Counted from the first letter of the stretch, positions 26,515-38,473 are shown. The stretch: DNA of 64,000 nt from Pseudomonadota bacterium (GCA_021821195.1 JAKACT010000002.1:372001-436000), one strand, 5' to 3'. Program-made: numbers and translations. The notes: generated by a model not told the origin, from the sequence alone.

Positions 26515-27894
26515 TCAGAAGCTGTATTTGACGGTGGCGTGCAGTCGGCGCAGGTCGCCGTCTGCGCCGCTTTCCAGTTCGCGGTTGCCCCAGATCAGTT
26601 CGGCCCCGACGTCGAGCTTGGGGAACGGCGAATAGATCAGGTTGGCGTGGAACGACTGCGCGGACTTGGTCACCCCGAAGCCGGTCCAGTCGGTGTCGTT
26701 GTCCAGCTGCGCGCGCGAGAACATCAGGTTGCCGCGCAGCTTGGGGTTGAACACGTGCCGCCACGCGATGAAGCCGGCCAGCACGCCGGTGGGCTCGATG
26801 TCGCCGGCGGCGACGTCGAGGGTGCCGTCCGCGCCCAGCGCGAAACCGACGTAGCGGCCGATGCCGTTGCCGCCGATCAGCATGTAGCGCAGGTCGTCCT
26901 GCTTGCCGAGGTTGTATTTGCCGGACAGGCTCAGGCCGTAACCGTTGCCGCTGGCATGGGTGCTGGCGGTGTCATGGCGCAGCTGGCGGGCGATGCCGGC
27001 CACGCTGACATGGCCGTAGTCGCCCTTGCCGGTCCAGCGCACGGTGATGTCGGGCAGGTTGCCGTCGTCGCTGGTGGTGCGCGCGGTGCCGCGGTAGGCG
27101 CCGACCACCGTTTGCGGGTTCTCCAGCGCCACCGAGAACGGCCCGCTGGTGTAGCGCAGCTGGGCCTGGCGCACGAACACCGTGCCTTCGGTGGGGCCGA
27201 CGAAATCCACCGCGTCCGGCAGCGCCGCCACGTCCTGGAAGTTGGACCAGGTCTGGCCGGCCAGCCACTTGTCCCAGCTCACGTAAGCCTGACGCAGGGT
27301 CACGCCGTGGGTATTGGTGGAGGCCTGGTTGCCGAGGTTGGCCATGCCGCCGCCGAACAGGTCGAACTCCAGGTAGGCGCGCGCCTTGTGGCCCTGCACC
27401 TCGCCGTCGCTGGCGAACCAGAAGCGCGAGAACTGCGCGTGGCTGTCGAGGTCGGTGCGCGATTCGTCGGCGCCACCCACCGGGATCGCGCTGGGCAGGT
27501 AGAACATGCGGCCGGCGCTGCCGTCGGCGATCTCGCCGGCATTGGTGCTGGTGGCCATCGCATCGAGCTTGATGAAGCCGCCAAAGCTGAAGCGCGTGTC
27601 CGGATTGCCGCTGGCCAGGATCGGCGCCGACTGGATCTTCGGCTTGCCGTCGGCCTGCGCCACTTGCACGGCATCGAGCTTGGCCTGCGCCTGCGCAAGC
27701 GTGCCCTGCTGCTGGGTGATCGCGGCCTGCTGTTGCTGCTGTGCGCCCAGCAGTGCCTGCACCTGCGCCTCCAGCTGGGCGATGCGGGCTTCCAGTTCCT
27801 TTTCTTTGGCGGTCTGCGCGAAGGCCATGCCGGGCAGCAGCAGCGCCGTCGCGATTGCAAGCGCCAATGGCTTGCGGATGGAGCGTGCGTTCAT
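26515..27894 (-). CDS. DcaP-like outer-membrane porin
   Basis: A 459-residue protein with a signal peptide (about 1-25, ending AMAFAQ-like MAFAQ), a coiled-coil segment rich in Glu and Gln ([20 protein letters not shown]), then a beta-barrel sequence (alternating aromatic strands, [16 protein letters not shown]) ending in YSF as expected for Bam-inserted proteins. The coiled coil suggests a DcaP-type trimer for carboxylate uptake. It leads the yjcH-actP operon and is divergent from acs, so acetate entry is a reasonable inference. A GGGAGGGG site precedes the ATG. The function has not been tested. Confidence 0.87.
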   Translation of the reverse strand: MNARSIRKPLALAIATALLLPGMAFAQTAKEKELEARIAQLEAQVQALLGAQQQQQAAITQQQGTLAQAQAKLDAVQVAQADGKPKIQSAPILASGNPDTRFSFGGFIKLDAMATSTNAGEIADGSAGRMFYLPSAIPVGGADESRTDLDSHAQFSRFWFASDGEVQGHKARAYLEFDLFGGGMANLGNQASTNTHGVTLRQAYVSWDKWLAGQTWSNFQDVAALPDAVDFVGPTEGTVFVRQAQLRYTSGPFSVALENPQTVVGAYRGTARTTSDDGNLPDITVRWTGKGDYGHVSVAGIARQLRHDTASTHASGNGYGLSLSGKYNLGKQDDLRYMLIGGNGIGRYVGFALGADGTLDVAAGDIEPTGVLAGFIAWRHVFNPKLRGNLMFSRAQLDNDTDWTGFGVTKSAQSFHANLIYSPFPKLDVGAELIWGNRELESGADGDLRRLHATVKYSF

Positions 27895-27962
27895 CGTTCC
27901 CCTCCCGGAATCAGTGCACGCGGTCGAGGGTGCGTGCAGCCGCGATGCGCGCCTATTCGCCA

Positions 27963-27992
27963 TTGGTCGTAGATCGGGCCGATTTCGACCAA
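27963..27992. promoter_or_regulatory. Nested dyad between the porin and acs genes (candidate operator)
   Basis: TTGGTCG (27963-27969) and CGACCAA (27986-27992) are perfect inverted arms enclosing a second dyad ATCGG/CCGAT. The 30-base symmetric site lies in the 188-base divergent promoter region, about 90 bases from acs and 70 from the porin. A LuxR-type dimer such as CrbR could bind here; this is inference. Confidence 0.5.
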
Positions 27993-28082
27993 GGTCTAAT
28001 TCCACTTGCTGCGTCGCAGCAGCATTGATGCGGCACACTTGCGGAAAGTGGCAACGCCCGCGTGGCGAATGGGAGAAGCACG

Positions 28083-30026
<1,944 letters not shown>

Positions 30027-30036
30027 CGCCGGCTCC

Positions 30037-30708
30037 ATGACCACCCTGCTGATTGCCGACGACCACCCGCTGTTCCGCGAGGCGCTGCGGGGGGTCGCGC
30101 TGCGGCTGTTGCCAGAGGCCGACATCCGCGAGGCGGACAACGCCGCCGCGCTGTACGCGCTGGTGGAAGCCGAGCCCGACGCCGACCTGCTGCTGCTCGA
30201 CCTCAACATGCCCGGCGTGCACGGCTTCTCCGCGCTGGTGCACCTGCGCGCCGCGCATCCGCAGCTGCCGGTGGCGATCGTCTCCGCGCGCGAAGAACCC
30301 GAAGTGATGCGGCGCGCGCTGGACCACGGCGCGATGGGCTTCATCCCGAAGTCCTCCGATGCCGCCACCCTTGGCACCGCGCTGCGGCAGGTGCTGGACG
30401 GCGAGCGCTGGATCCCGCCGGCGGCGCTGGCGGCCAAGCCCATGGCGGAGGAGGAGCGGGCGATCGCCGCGCGCATCCGCGAGCTCACCCCGCAGCAGTT
30501 CCGCGTGCTGCAGATGCTCGGCTCCGGCCTGCTCAACAAGCAGATCGGCTACGAGCTGGGCGTGTCGGAAGCCACCATCAAGGCGCACATGAGCGCGATC
30601 CTGCGCAAGCTGGGCGCGACCAACCGCACCCAGGCGATCCTGCTGGCGGGCAAGCTGCTGGTGGATCCTGAAAGCGTGGTGCTGCCGGAAGAACCCGAGG
30701 CGTCCTGA
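30037..30708 (+). CDS. crbR: LuxR-family response regulator (CrbR/AcsR type)
   Basis: A 223-residue response regulator. The receiver domain (1-120) has Asp55 in LLLLDLNMPG; the C-terminal LuxR helix-turn-helix contains LTPQQFRVLQMLG and VSEATIKAHMSAILRKL. Homologues next to acs (CrbR, AcsR, ErdR) activate acs and acetate-transport genes when phosphorylated by CrbS. Here it is 10 bases downstream of acs and 190 bases from the convergent crbS. The symbol rests on context with crbS and acs, not on a tree. Confidence 0.88.
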   Translation: MTTLLIADDHPLFREALRGVALRLLPEADIREADNAAALYALVEAEPDADLLLLDLNMPGVHGFSALVHLRAAHPQLPVAIVSAREEPEVMRRALDHGAMGFIPKSSDAATLGTALRQVLDGERWIPPAALAAKPMAEEERAIAARIRELTPQQFRVLQMLGSGLLNKQIGYELGVSEATIKAHMSAILRKLGATNRTQAILLAGKLLVDPESVVLPEEPEAS

Positions 30709-30745
30709 GCCCGCGCACTGGCGGCGTGGTGCGCAGGCGAAAGCA

Positions 30746-30769
30746 GGAAGCGGGACTTTTCCGGCTTCC
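30746..30769 (+). terminator. Possible weak terminator after crbR
   Basis: GGAAGC (30746-30751) pairs with GCTTCC (30764-30769), with a partly paired inner GGGA/TTCC and a short loop. There is no T-run, so it could also be incidental. Confidence 0.3.
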
Positions 30770-30899
30770 ATGCGAGGCTTCGCACCCTGCGTGCGTTGTT
30801 GTCGACGATGCGTTGGGCCCGCGATGCAGCCAGCGCCGTGTCCGCGCGTCCCAAGCTGTCGCGCGTTGCGCGAGGTGACGGCGGACTAGCGCCGGAGCG

Positions 30900-33800
30900 C
30901 TATGCCTGCGCGTGTTCCCGCACCGCCGCCAGGAACGCGCGCAGCGACGCCGGCTTCACCGGCTTGGTCAGCACCCGGTAGCCGCGTGCACGCGCAGCCT
31001 GCTTGAGCGCGGCGCTGCCGTCGGCGGTCAGCAGCGCGCCCGGCACGTTGCCGCAGGCGGCGCGCAGCGCGTCCAGCGTGTCCAGCCCGTCCAGCCGGTC
31101 GTGCAGGTGGTAGTCCACCAACAGCACCTCCGGCGCGTTGGCCACCTGCGCCAGCGCGGCGTCCACGGTGTCGGCGCAGTGCACGCGCACGTTCCAGCGC
31201 TCCAGCAGCGCGCGCATGCCGGCCAGGATGTCCGGATCGTTGTCCACGCACAGCACGCGCAGGCCGTCGAGGCCGGGGTCGGGGATCGCCGCGGCCACCG
31301 GCGCGGCGACGACGACGGTGTCGCTGCGCGGCACGCTGATCGAGAACATCGAGCCGCGTCCGACCGTGGAGCGCGCGTCCAGCGCATGCCCCAGCAGGCG
31401 CGCGATGCGTTGGCAGATCGACAGGCCCAGCCCCATGCCGCGGCCGTCCCAGTCGAACGGCTGCTCGTAGCGGTGGAACTCCTCGTAGATCTGGCGCATG
31501 TGGTGGGCGGGGATGCCGGGGCCGGTGTCCCAGACCTGCAGCGCCACCTGCTCGCCGCGCCGCCGCGCCGCCAGCACCACCCGCCCCTGCGGGGTGTAGC
31601 GCAGCGCGTTGGCGAGGAAGTTTTGCAGCACCCGGCGCAGCAGGCGCGGGTCGCTGCGCACCGCCAGCGGCGGCGCATGCACGCGGATCTCGATGCCGCG
31701 CGCCGCCGCCATCGGCGCCGCCTGCGCGGCCAGCTCGCGCAGCAGCTGGCCGGCATCGAGGTCGCGGATTACCGGGGTCAGCGCGCCGGCGTCCAGCCGC
31801 GACACGTCCAGCAGGCCGTCCAGCAGTTCCTCGGCGGCGCGCAGCGAGGCGTCGACGCGTTCGGCCAGGTGGTGCTGCTGGGCGGCCTCATCGGTCTCGC
31901 GCAGCGCGGAGGCAAACAGCCGCGCCGCGTTCAGCGGCTGCAGCACGTCATGGCTGATCGCGGCGAGGAAGCGTGCGCGCGACTCCTGCGCCGCCTCGGC
32001 CTCGCGGGTGCGCTCGGCCACGCGCTGTTCCAGCGTCTCGTTGATGTCGCGCAGTTCGCGCTGGGCATGCACGTGCTCGGTCACGTCGGAATAACTGGTG
32101 GCGTAACCGCCGCCCGGCAGCGCCTGTCCGCGCAGTTCCACCACCGTCCCGTCGGGGCGCAGGCGCACGGTGACGTGCGGCGAGCCGGCGCGCATGTAGC
32201 CGAGGCGCTTGTCCACCTGCGCCTGCACGTCGCCGTCGTCGAGCACGCCCAGCTCGCCGCGCTCGATGTTGTAGCGGATCATGTCGGCGATCGGCCGGCC
32301 CACGTAGAGCATGCCGTCGGGGTAGTCGAACAGCCGCTGGTAGCTGCGGTTCCAGGCCACCAGTCGCATCTCGCGGTCGACCACGCTGACGCCCTGGTCG
32401 ATGTTCTCCAGCGTGGTGGACAGGATCTCGCGGTTGAAGCGCAGCGCCTGCCCGGCCTCGTCCAGCACCGCCACCACTTCCGCCACCTCCATGCCGGAGC
32501 CGCGCAGCGCGCTGGTCAGCACCCGCCGCGCCGAGGCCGCGCCCAGCGCCGCGGCCAGCAGGCGTTCGGTGAACTGGATCCACTGGCGGTCGGCCTGCGC
32601 CATCGGCGCCAGCTCGCGGCCGAGGCTGCGGGCCTGCTCGGCGAAGGCGCGCTGGGCGGTGCGTTCGCCGACGATGCGCTCGGCCAGCGAACGCAGCTCG
32701 CCGACCCGCACGCTGCCGCGCCAGTCGTCGCCGGCCAGGCTGCGCTGCTCGGCGTAGGGGTCGAGGAAGGGCGCCGCGCGCAGGCGCTCGTCCAGGCTCG
32801 GACGCCAGCGCATCGAGGCCAATAGCAGGCCGGTGACGTTGGCGAGCAGCGAGCACACCGTGCCATGGGTGAGCGGGTCCCAGCCGGACAGGCCGAACAG
32901 CTGCTGCGGGCGCAGCCAGCCGATGCCGAACGGGCCGGCCTCGACCCAACCGGCGTCCAGCCAGCCCGAGCGGGCCAGCGTGGGCAGCAGCAGGGTATAG
33001 GCCCACACCACGAAGCCCGCCAGCAGCGCGGTCTCGGCGCCGCGCCGGCTGGCGCCGCGCCAGTACAGCCCGCCGATCAGCGGCGGCGCGAACTGCGCCA
33101 TCGCCGCGAACGCCATCAGCCCGTAGGTGGCGAGGTCGGTATCGCTGGCGCTGGCGCGGTAGTAGCCCCATGCCACCACCGCCAGCAGCACGATGGCCGC
33201 GCGGCGGATCCACAGCACGGTCGAGCCCACGTTGTCGCCGACCAGGCCGGAGCGCAGCAGCAGCGGCATCGCCAGGTCGTTGCTGACCATCGTCGCCAGC
33301 GCCACGCTGGCCACGATCACCATGCCGGTGGCGGCGGAGAAGCCGCCGACGTAGGCCAGCAGGGCCAGCGTGCTGTGGCCGTCGGCCTGCGGCAGCGCCA
33401 GCACGAAGCTGTCCGCCGGCACCGCGCCGTCGCTGCCGAAGCGGGCCACCCCGGCCACGGCAATGGGCAGCACCATCAGGCTGATCGCGACCAGGTAGGC
33501 GCCGAACATCCAGCGGGCGCGGCGGATGTCGGCGACGTCGGCGCATTCCACCACCGCCACGTGGAACTGGCGCGGCAGGCAGACGATGGCGGCGAACGCC
33601 AGCAGGGTCTGGGCGACGAAGCCGACCGGCGGTGCGTTGTCGACCAGCGCGCGGGTGGCCGCGCCCAGCGGGATCGCGCGCGCGTCCAACCAGGACAGCG
33701 CGAACACGCCGATCGCCACCAATGCCACCAGCTTGACCAGCGACTCCAGCGCCACCGCCAGCATCAGCCCGGGGCGGTGCTCGGTGGCGTCCACCTGGCG

Positions 33801-34328
33801 GGTGCCGAACAGGATCGCGAACAGCGCCATCAGCGCCGCCACGTACAGCGCCGGGTCGCCCCACACCGAGGTCCGTGCGCTGCGCCCGCCCAGCACGTCC
33901 AGGCTGATCGCCACCGCCTTGAACTGCAGCGCGAGGTACGGCACCGCCGCGATCAGTGCGATCACCGCCACCAGCGCCGCCACCTGCTGCGAGCGGCCGT
34001 AGCGGGCGCCGAGGAAGTCGGCGATCGACACCGTGCTCTGCGACTGCGCGATCAGCGCCATCCGCTCGAGGATGCGCCAGCCGAACAGCAGGAACAGCAG
34101 CGGGCCGAGGTAGATCGGCAGGTAGCCCAGGCCCTGCCGCGCGGCGGTGCCGACCGCGCCGTAGAACGTCCACGACGAGCAGTACACCGCCAGCGCCAGG
34201 CTGTAGACCAGCGGGCGCAGCCAGTTGCTGCGCGGATACAGCGGGTGGCGGTCACCCAGCCAGGCCACGCCGAACAGCAGCGCGGCATAGCCCACCGATA
34301 CCAGCAGCAGCGCCCAGCCCGGCAGCAT
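30900..34328 (-). CDS. crbS: Hybrid sensor histidine kinase with SLC5 sensor domain (CrbS type)
   Basis: A 1142-residue membrane kinase. Residues 1 to about 490 form an SLC5/sodium-solute-symporter domain with some 12-13 helices (QSQSTVSIADFLGARYG). A STAC-like region (about 525-630, DWRGSVRVGELRSLAERIVG) and a PAS domain (about 640-745) follow. HisKA has His793 in AISHDVLQPLN; the ATPase has DTGPGIP and GRGMGLGLSIC; a C-terminal receiver has Asp1072 in LLVDYHLHD. This is exactly the CrbS plan: an acetate-responsive kinase that controls acs via CrbR. It converges on acs-crbR and lies 13 bases after the HD-GYP gene, so those two are probably cotranscribed. Confidence 0.93.
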   Translation of the reverse strand: MLPGWALLLVSVGYAALLFGVAWLGDRHPLYPRSNWLRPLVYSLALAVYCSSWTFYGAVGTAARQGLGYLPIYLGPLLFLLFGWRILERMALIAQSQSTVSIADFLGARYGRSQQVAALVAVIALIAAVPYLALQFKAVAISLDVLGGRSARTSVWGDPALYVAALMALFAILFGTRQVDATEHRPGLMLAVALESLVKLVALVAIGVFALSWLDARAIPLGAATRALVDNAPPVGFVAQTLLAFAAIVCLPRQFHVAVVECADVADIRRARWMFGAYLVAISLMVLPIAVAGVARFGSDGAVPADSFVLALPQADGHSTLALLAYVGGFSAATGMVIVASVALATMVSNDLAMPLLLRSGLVGDNVGSTVLWIRRAAIVLLAVVAWGYYRASASDTDLATYGLMAFAAMAQFAPPLIGGLYWRGASRRGAETALLAGFVVWAYTLLLPTLARSGWLDAGWVEAGPFGIGWLRPQQLFGLSGWDPLTHGTVCSLLANVTGLLLASMRWRPSLDERLRAAPFLDPYAEQRSLAGDDWRGSVRVGELRSLAERIVGERTAQRAFAEQARSLGRELAPMAQADRQWIQFTERLLAAALGAASARRVLTSALRGSGMEVAEVVAVLDEAGQALRFNREILSTTLENIDQGVSVVDREMRLVAWNRSYQRLFDYPDGMLYVGRPIADMIRYNIERGELGVLDDGDVQAQVDKRLGYMRAGSPHVTVRLRPDGTVVELRGQALPGGGYATSYSDVTEHVHAQRELRDINETLEQRVAERTREAEAAQESRARFLAAISHDVLQPLNAARLFASALRETDEAAQQHHLAERVDASLRAAEELLDGLLDVSRLDAGALTPVIRDLDAGQLLRELAAQAAPMAAARGIEIRVHAPPLAVRSDPRLLRRVLQNFLANALRYTPQGRVVLAARRRGEQVALQVWDTGPGIPAHHMRQIYEEFHRYEQPFDWDGRGMGLGLSICQRIARLLGHALDARSTVGRGSMFSISVPRSDTVVVAAPVAAAIPDPGLDGLRVLCVDNDPDILAGMRALLERWNVRVHCADTVDAALAQVANAPEVLLVDYHLHDRLDGLDTLDALRAACGNVPGALLTADGSAALKQAARARGYRVLTKPVKPASLRAFLAAVREHAQA

Positions 34329-34341
34329 CCCCGCGCCCGCC

Positions 34342-35442
34342 TCAGGCCGCCTCGGGCTGGTGGAAGCGGGCGTGGATGGCGCGCCAGTCGTCGAAGCAGC
34401 GCTCGGCCATCGCCACGCACCGTGGGTCGAACTGGCTGCCGCTGTTCTCGCGCAGGTAGGCCAGCCCTTCGTCCAGCGTCCACGCGCGCTTGTACGGGCG
34501 TGGGTTGGTCAGCGCGTCGAACACGTCCGCCACCGCCACGATCCGCCCGGCCAGCGGGATCGCCTCGCCGGCCAGTCCGCGTGGGTAGCCGGCGCCGTCC
34601 CAGCGCTCGTGGTGGCAGGCGATGACGTCGAGCAGCAGCTGCGCGTAGTGCTCGTTGGCCAGCCCGAACTCGCGCATCATCGCCTCGATCATTTCGCTGC
34701 CCTTCTGCACGTGCGACTGCGCGATCGCGTACTCCTCCGGCTCGAGCTTGCCCGGCTTCAGCAGGATGCAGTCGGGCACGGCGATCTTGCCGATGTCGTG
34801 CAGGCCGGCGAACTGGAACAGGAACTCGATGTCCTCGTCGCTGTGGCCCATGTCCTGCGGCAACGCCCTTGCGATCGAGCGGGTATAGTGGGCGACGCGG
34901 TTCAGGTGGCCCGCGGTTTCCGCGTCGCGGTGGCGGCCCAGCTCGCGCGCCAGCGCCATCGCGCTGCGCAGCGCGCGGGTGGCGGAGAAGGCATGCGACA
35001 CCAGCGTGCCGATCAGCTGGGCGTAGGCATCCAGCTCCAGGGTCACTTCATCGCGGAAGTGCCCGGGCTCGCGCGAGTCGAAGAACAGGAAGCCCAGCAG
35101 TTCGCCCCGCGCATACAGCGGGCAGGTGTAGCTGGAGCGGTAGCCGGCGGCGAGGATCCGCCGCGTGTGCTCGCTGGGGGAGTCGGCCAGCGTCGCCAGG
35201 TCGTCGATGATCCGGCTGTGCCCGCTCTCGTGCAGCTGCCGCAGTGATGGCACTTCCGCCAGCGGCGCCTGGTAGCGCTCCAGCGGCACCCGTTCGTCGG
35301 AGCTGTGGATGAAGGTGCTGAGCTGGCCGCTGTCGGCGTTGTACATGGCGATGCCGATGCGGCCGACGTTGCCGACATGGCCCTGGATCTGTGCGTGGAT
35401 ATCCGCGATCTTCCTGCCCAGCGTGTCCTGCTGCTGCATCAT
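34342..35442 (-). CDS. GAF-like/HD-GYP cyclic-di-GMP phosphodiesterase
   Basis: A 366-residue protein: an N-terminal GAF-like domain (about 20-155) followed by a complete HD-GYP domain. The catalytic elements are HDIGK (His215-Asp216), HHERWDGAGYP (277-287, with intact GYP) and VADVFDALTNPRPYK. It should hydrolyse cyclic di-GMP (to pGpG or GMP) in the cytoplasm. A GGGGGAAGG ribosome-binding tract precedes the start, where two ATG codons are adjacent. The crbS gene begins 13 bases after the stop, suggesting one transcript linking c-di-GMP turnover to acetate sensing. The ligand of the GAF-like part is not known. Confidence 0.91.
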   Translation of the reverse strand: MMQQQDTLGRKIADIHAQIQGHVGNVGRIGIAMYNADSGQLSTFIHSSDERVPLERYQAPLAEVPSLRQLHESGHSRIIDDLATLADSPSEHTRRILAAGYRSSYTCPLYARGELLGFLFFDSREPGHFRDEVTLELDAYAQLIGTLVSHAFSATRALRSAMALARELGRHRDAETAGHLNRVAHYTRSIARALPQDMGHSDEDIEFLFQFAGLHDIGKIAVPDCILLKPGKLEPEEYAIAQSHVQKGSEMIEAMMREFGLANEHYAQLLLDVIACHHERWDGAGYPRGLAGEAIPLAGRIVAVADVFDALTNPRPYKRAWTLDEGLAYLRENSGSQFDPRCVAMAERCFDDWRAIHARFHQPEAA

Positions 35443-35481
35443 CCGTCCTTCCCCCGGGGCGGCCGCGCGCGCGGCGTTTGC

Positions 35482-36261
35482 TCAGAAACCGTAGCGCAAA
35501 AAGCCGCCGTCGACAGCGATGCACTCGCCGGTGACGTAGCCGGACGCCGGCAGGCACAGGAACGCGACCGCCGCCGCCACTTCCTCCGGCTCGCCCACGC
35601 GGCCCATCGGCGTGCGCAGCAGCACCTCGTCCAGGTAGTCGGGATCGGCCAGCTTGCCGCTGGTGCGGCGGGTGCGGATGTACCACGGCGCCACCGCGTT
35701 CACGCGGATGCCGTCTTCGGCCCACTCGACCGCGAGGTTCTTGGTCATCTGGTGCAGCGCCGCCTTGCTCATGCCGTAGGGCGCGCCGCTGCGCACGTGG
35801 GTGAGGCCGGACACGCTGCCGATGTTCACGATGCCCGATGCCGCGTGCTTCGACAGCAGCGGGTGCGCCAGCCGGCACAGCTCGAAGGCGGAGAACAGGT
35901 TGGTCTCGAAGATCCCGCGCCACTGGTCCTCGCCGTAGTCCAGCGTCGGCCGGGTGAGGTTGCCGCCGGCGTTGTTGACCAGCAGGTGCAGGCCGCCCTG
36001 GTCGTTGGCCCAGTCGATGATCTCGGCGCGCTGTTCGTCGTCGGTGACGTCGGCGGGCAGTGCCAGCACCGCGTCCTCGGGACCGGGGAATTCTTCCTCC
36101 AGTTCGGCGCGCGCCTGCTCCAGCAGGTCGGCGTCGCGGGCCACCATCAGCACCTGCGCGCCGAAGCCCAGCAGTTCGCGGCAGATCGCCAGGCCAATGC
36201 CGGCGCTGGCGCCGGTCACCAGCGCGCGTTGTCCCGACAGGCTCCAGCGGGGCGAATGCAT
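35482..36261 (-). CDS. Short-chain dehydrogenase/reductase
   Basis: A 259-residue classical SDR. The Rossmann motif is TGASAGIG (16-23); the catalytic tetrad includes Ser in NIGSVSG and YGMSK (Tyr162, Lys166); NNAGG stabilises the core. It resembles tropinone-reductase-like or glucose-dehydrogenase-like SDRs; the substrate cannot be read from the sequence. TGGAG lies just ahead of the ATG. The upstream 60 codons to 36441 overlap the divergent lipoprotein gene and are not used. It is 39 bases downstream of the HD-GYP start codon on the same strand, with its stop facing it. Confidence 0.88.
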   Translation of the reverse strand: MHSPRWSLSGQRALVTGASAGIGLAICRELLGFGAQVLMVARDADLLEQARAELEEEFPGPEDAVLALPADVTDDEQRAEIIDWANDQGGLHLLVNNAGGNLTRPTLDYGEDQWRGIFETNLFSAFELCRLAHPLLSKHAASGIVNIGSVSGLTHVRSGAPYGMSKAALHQMTKNLAVEWAEDGIRVNAVAPWYIRTRRTSGKLADPDYLDEVLLRTPMGRVGEPEEVAAAVAFLCLPASGYVTGECIAVDGGFLRYGF

Positions 36262-36322
36262 GCGCGATCTCCAGGAAAGGGTCGGGCGTAGGATAAGCGC
36301 AAGCCCGCCGCCGGAGACCGCC

Positions 36323-36538
36323 ATGCGCCGCGTCATGCCGATGTCGTTATGCGTTGCCTGCCTGCTGGCGGCCTGCACGCCTTCGCCGCCGGATCCCGAA
36401 CAGCGGCCGGAGCCGCAGGTGAAGCCGGCGATCACCGCCAATGCCGATGCCTACAAGGATGCCGCGCGCGATGTGGCGGCAAAGACGCAGGCGCAGGCCG
36501 CGCAGCAGGCGCGCGCGGCGGAGGAAGCGGCGCGTTAG
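36323..36538 (+). CDS. Small lipoprotein of unknown function
   Basis: A 71-residue predicted lipoprotein. The signal [18 protein letters not shown] ends in a consensus LAAC lipobox (Cys18). The mature part is Pro/Glu-rich, then a helical Ala/Gln/Lys segment. A GGAG site lies eight bases ahead of the ATG. Divergent from the SDR gene by 61 bases and convergent with sppA. No homology is recognised. Confidence 0.7.
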   Translation: MRRVMPMSLCVACLLAACTPSPPDPEQRPEPQVKPAITANADAYKDAARDVAAKTQAQAAQQARAAEEAAR

Positions 36539-36580
36539 CCGTGTTGCGGGGCGACCGGGTTGCCCCGGTCGCCGCATGCC

Positions 36581-38473
36581 TTACATCGGCTCGCAGAAGC
36601 AGTAGGCCAGCGCTTTGACCCGCGCCTGTCCGCGCTTGTCCAGCGCGTCCTGCACGAAGCGCAGCGGCGCCTGTTCATGGGTGCGGGTGGCCAGCAGCAG
36701 TTCGCCCAGCCCGGTCCCGCGCAGCAGGCCCAGCCCGGCGCGGCTCTGCATCAGCTCGGAGAGCATCTGCGACAGCGGCACCGTGCGTTCTTCCACGTAC
36801 ACGGTCTGCCAGCGGTCCGGCTTGCCCAGATTGGCGCGCGCGGCGGCGTCGGCCACCGCTTCGCCCAGCCCGCCCAGCGCGTCCACCAGCCCACGCTGCC
36901 GTGCCTGCGCGCCGCTCCACACCCGGCCGCGCGCGACTGCGTCGATCTGCTGCACCGGCTTGCCGCGCGCCTGCGCCACCTTGCCGGTGAAGTCGCGGTA
37001 ACCCTTCTCGATCACCGCCTGCACGGTGGTGGCCACGCCCGGGTCGAGCGGACGGGTGATGTCGAACGCGCCGGCGTACTTCGCGGTGGCGACGCCGTCG
37101 GTGTGCACGCCGAGCTTGCCGAGGGTGCGGTCGACGGTGGGGAACAGGCCGAAGATGCCGATCGAGCCGGTGATGGTCGAGGCATCGGCATAGATGCGGT
37201 CGGCGTTCATGCTGATCCAGTAGCCGCCGGACGCGGCGACGTCGCCCATCGACACCACCACCGGCTTGCCGGCGGCCTTGAGCGCCTCGACTTCGCGGCG
37301 GATCTGCTCGGACGCGAACACCTCGCCGCCGGGCGAATTCACCCGCAGCACCACCGCCTTCACGTCGTCGTCGTCGCGGGCCTCGCGCAGCAGCGCCGAG
37401 GTGGATTCGCCGCCGACCTTGCCCGGCGGCAGTTCGCCGCCGGCGATCTCGCCCTCGGCCACCACCACCGCCACCTGCGGGCGGGTGTCGGCCTGCGGCA
37501 GGGTGCCGTCCAGATGCTGCAGGTAGGTGGCCAGCGCGACCTGGCGGAAGCCGCCGTCGGCATTGTCGTCGGCGACGCCGCGCTCGGTGAGCAGGCTGGC
37601 GACGTCCTCGCGGGTCTTCAGCGCGGTCACCAGCTTCTGCCGCAGCGCCAGCTGGGCGAGGTCGCCATTGGCTGCCGCCACCTGTTCGGGCAGGGAGTTG
37701 GCATAACCTCCCAGGACGGTGGGATCGAGCCCGCGCGCCTTGCCGACATCGGCCAGCAGGCGCTTCCACAGGTCGCCCATCCAGAACAGGTCGGCTTCCT
37801 TCGATGCGGGCGAAGCGGCATCGAGGATGTAGGGTTCGGCGGCGGACTTGTACTCGCCGACCTTGAACAGGTGCATGTCCACGCCGAGCTTGTCCTGCAG
37901 CGCCTCGCGGTAGTACTGCCGGTACGAGGCCAGCCCGTCCAGCATCACCCCGCCGGGCGACATCGGGTCGAGGTAGATCTCGCTGGCCTGCGCCGCCAGC
38001 AGGTACTGGCCTTGGCCGTAGGCGTCGCCATAGGCGATGACCTGCTTGCCGGCGGCGCGGATCGCGGCAAGCTTGGCCGCCACCTCGCGCAGCGAAGCGA
38101 AGCCGCTCGGCTGCAGGTCGTCCAGGTACAGCGCCACGCGCTCGATGCGCTTGTCGGTGCGGGCGGCGTCCAGCGCGCGCAGGGCGTCGCGCAGGCGCAC
38201 TTCGCGGCAGTCGCCGCTGCCGGTGGCGCGGGCCAGGTTGCGGCTGAACGGGTCGCAGCTGTACTGCTCCACCAGCCGGCCTTCGGGTGCGAACACCAGG
38301 GTGGCGCGCGGTTCCAGCGGCGCCAGCTTGCCGCCGCCGAACAGCGCCACCAGCACGATGGCCAGCACCAGCAGGAACAGCAGGTTGAAGACCAGCCGGC
38401 GGCTGAAGTTGACGGCGTCCCACAGGCCGACGGCCAGGCGGACGATGGGGCCGCGGCGGCGCGGTTCGTTCAT
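36581..38473 (-). CDS. sppA: Signal peptide peptidase SppA (67K type)
   Basis: A 630-residue membrane serine protease that degrades signal peptides left by signal peptidase. There is one N-terminal membrane helix (about 23-45), two tandem ClpP-like domains, Lys209 in VGEYKSA and Ser415 in DVAASGGYW, the Lys/Ser dyad of the 67-kDa SppA. RVNSPGGEVFASE is also conserved. Length agrees with E. coli SppA (618). A 73-base gap separates it from the upstream MATE gene on the same strand, so cotranscription is possible. Confidence 0.95.
   Translation of the reverse strand: MNEPRRRGPIVRLAVGLWDAVNFSRRLVFNLLFLLVLAIVLVALFGGGKLAPLEPRATLVFAPEGRLVEQYSCDPFSRNLARATGSGDCREVRLRDALRALDAARTDKRIERVALYLDDLQPSGFASLREVAAKLAAIRAAGKQVIAYGDAYGQGQYLLAAQASEIYLDPMSPGGVMLDGLASYRQYYREALQDKLGVDMHLFKVGEYKSAAEPYILDAASPASKEADLFWMGDLWKRLLADVGKARGLDPTVLGGYANSLPEQVAAANGDLAQLALRQKLVTALKTREDVASLLTERGVADDNADGGFRQVALATYLQHLDGTLPQADTRPQVAVVVAEGEIAGGELPPGKVGGESTSALLREARDDDDVKAVVLRVNSPGGEVFASEQIRREVEALKAAGKPVVVSMGDVAASGGYWISMNADRIYADASTITGSIGIFGLFPTVDRTLGKLGVHTDGVATAKYAGAFDITRPLDPGVATTVQAVIEKGYRDFTGKVAQARGKPVQQIDAVARGRVWSGAQARQRGLVDALGGLGEAVADAAARANLGKPDRWQTVYVEERTVPLSQMLSELMQSRAGLGLLRGTGLGELLLATRTHEQAPLRFVQDALDKRGQARVKALAYCFCEPM

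Noticed and set aside
26539-27972. A 477-residue plus-strand frame opposite the porin
   Set aside because: His/Gly/Ala-rich antisense shadow, common in GC-rich DNA, while the minus strand encodes a clear porin.
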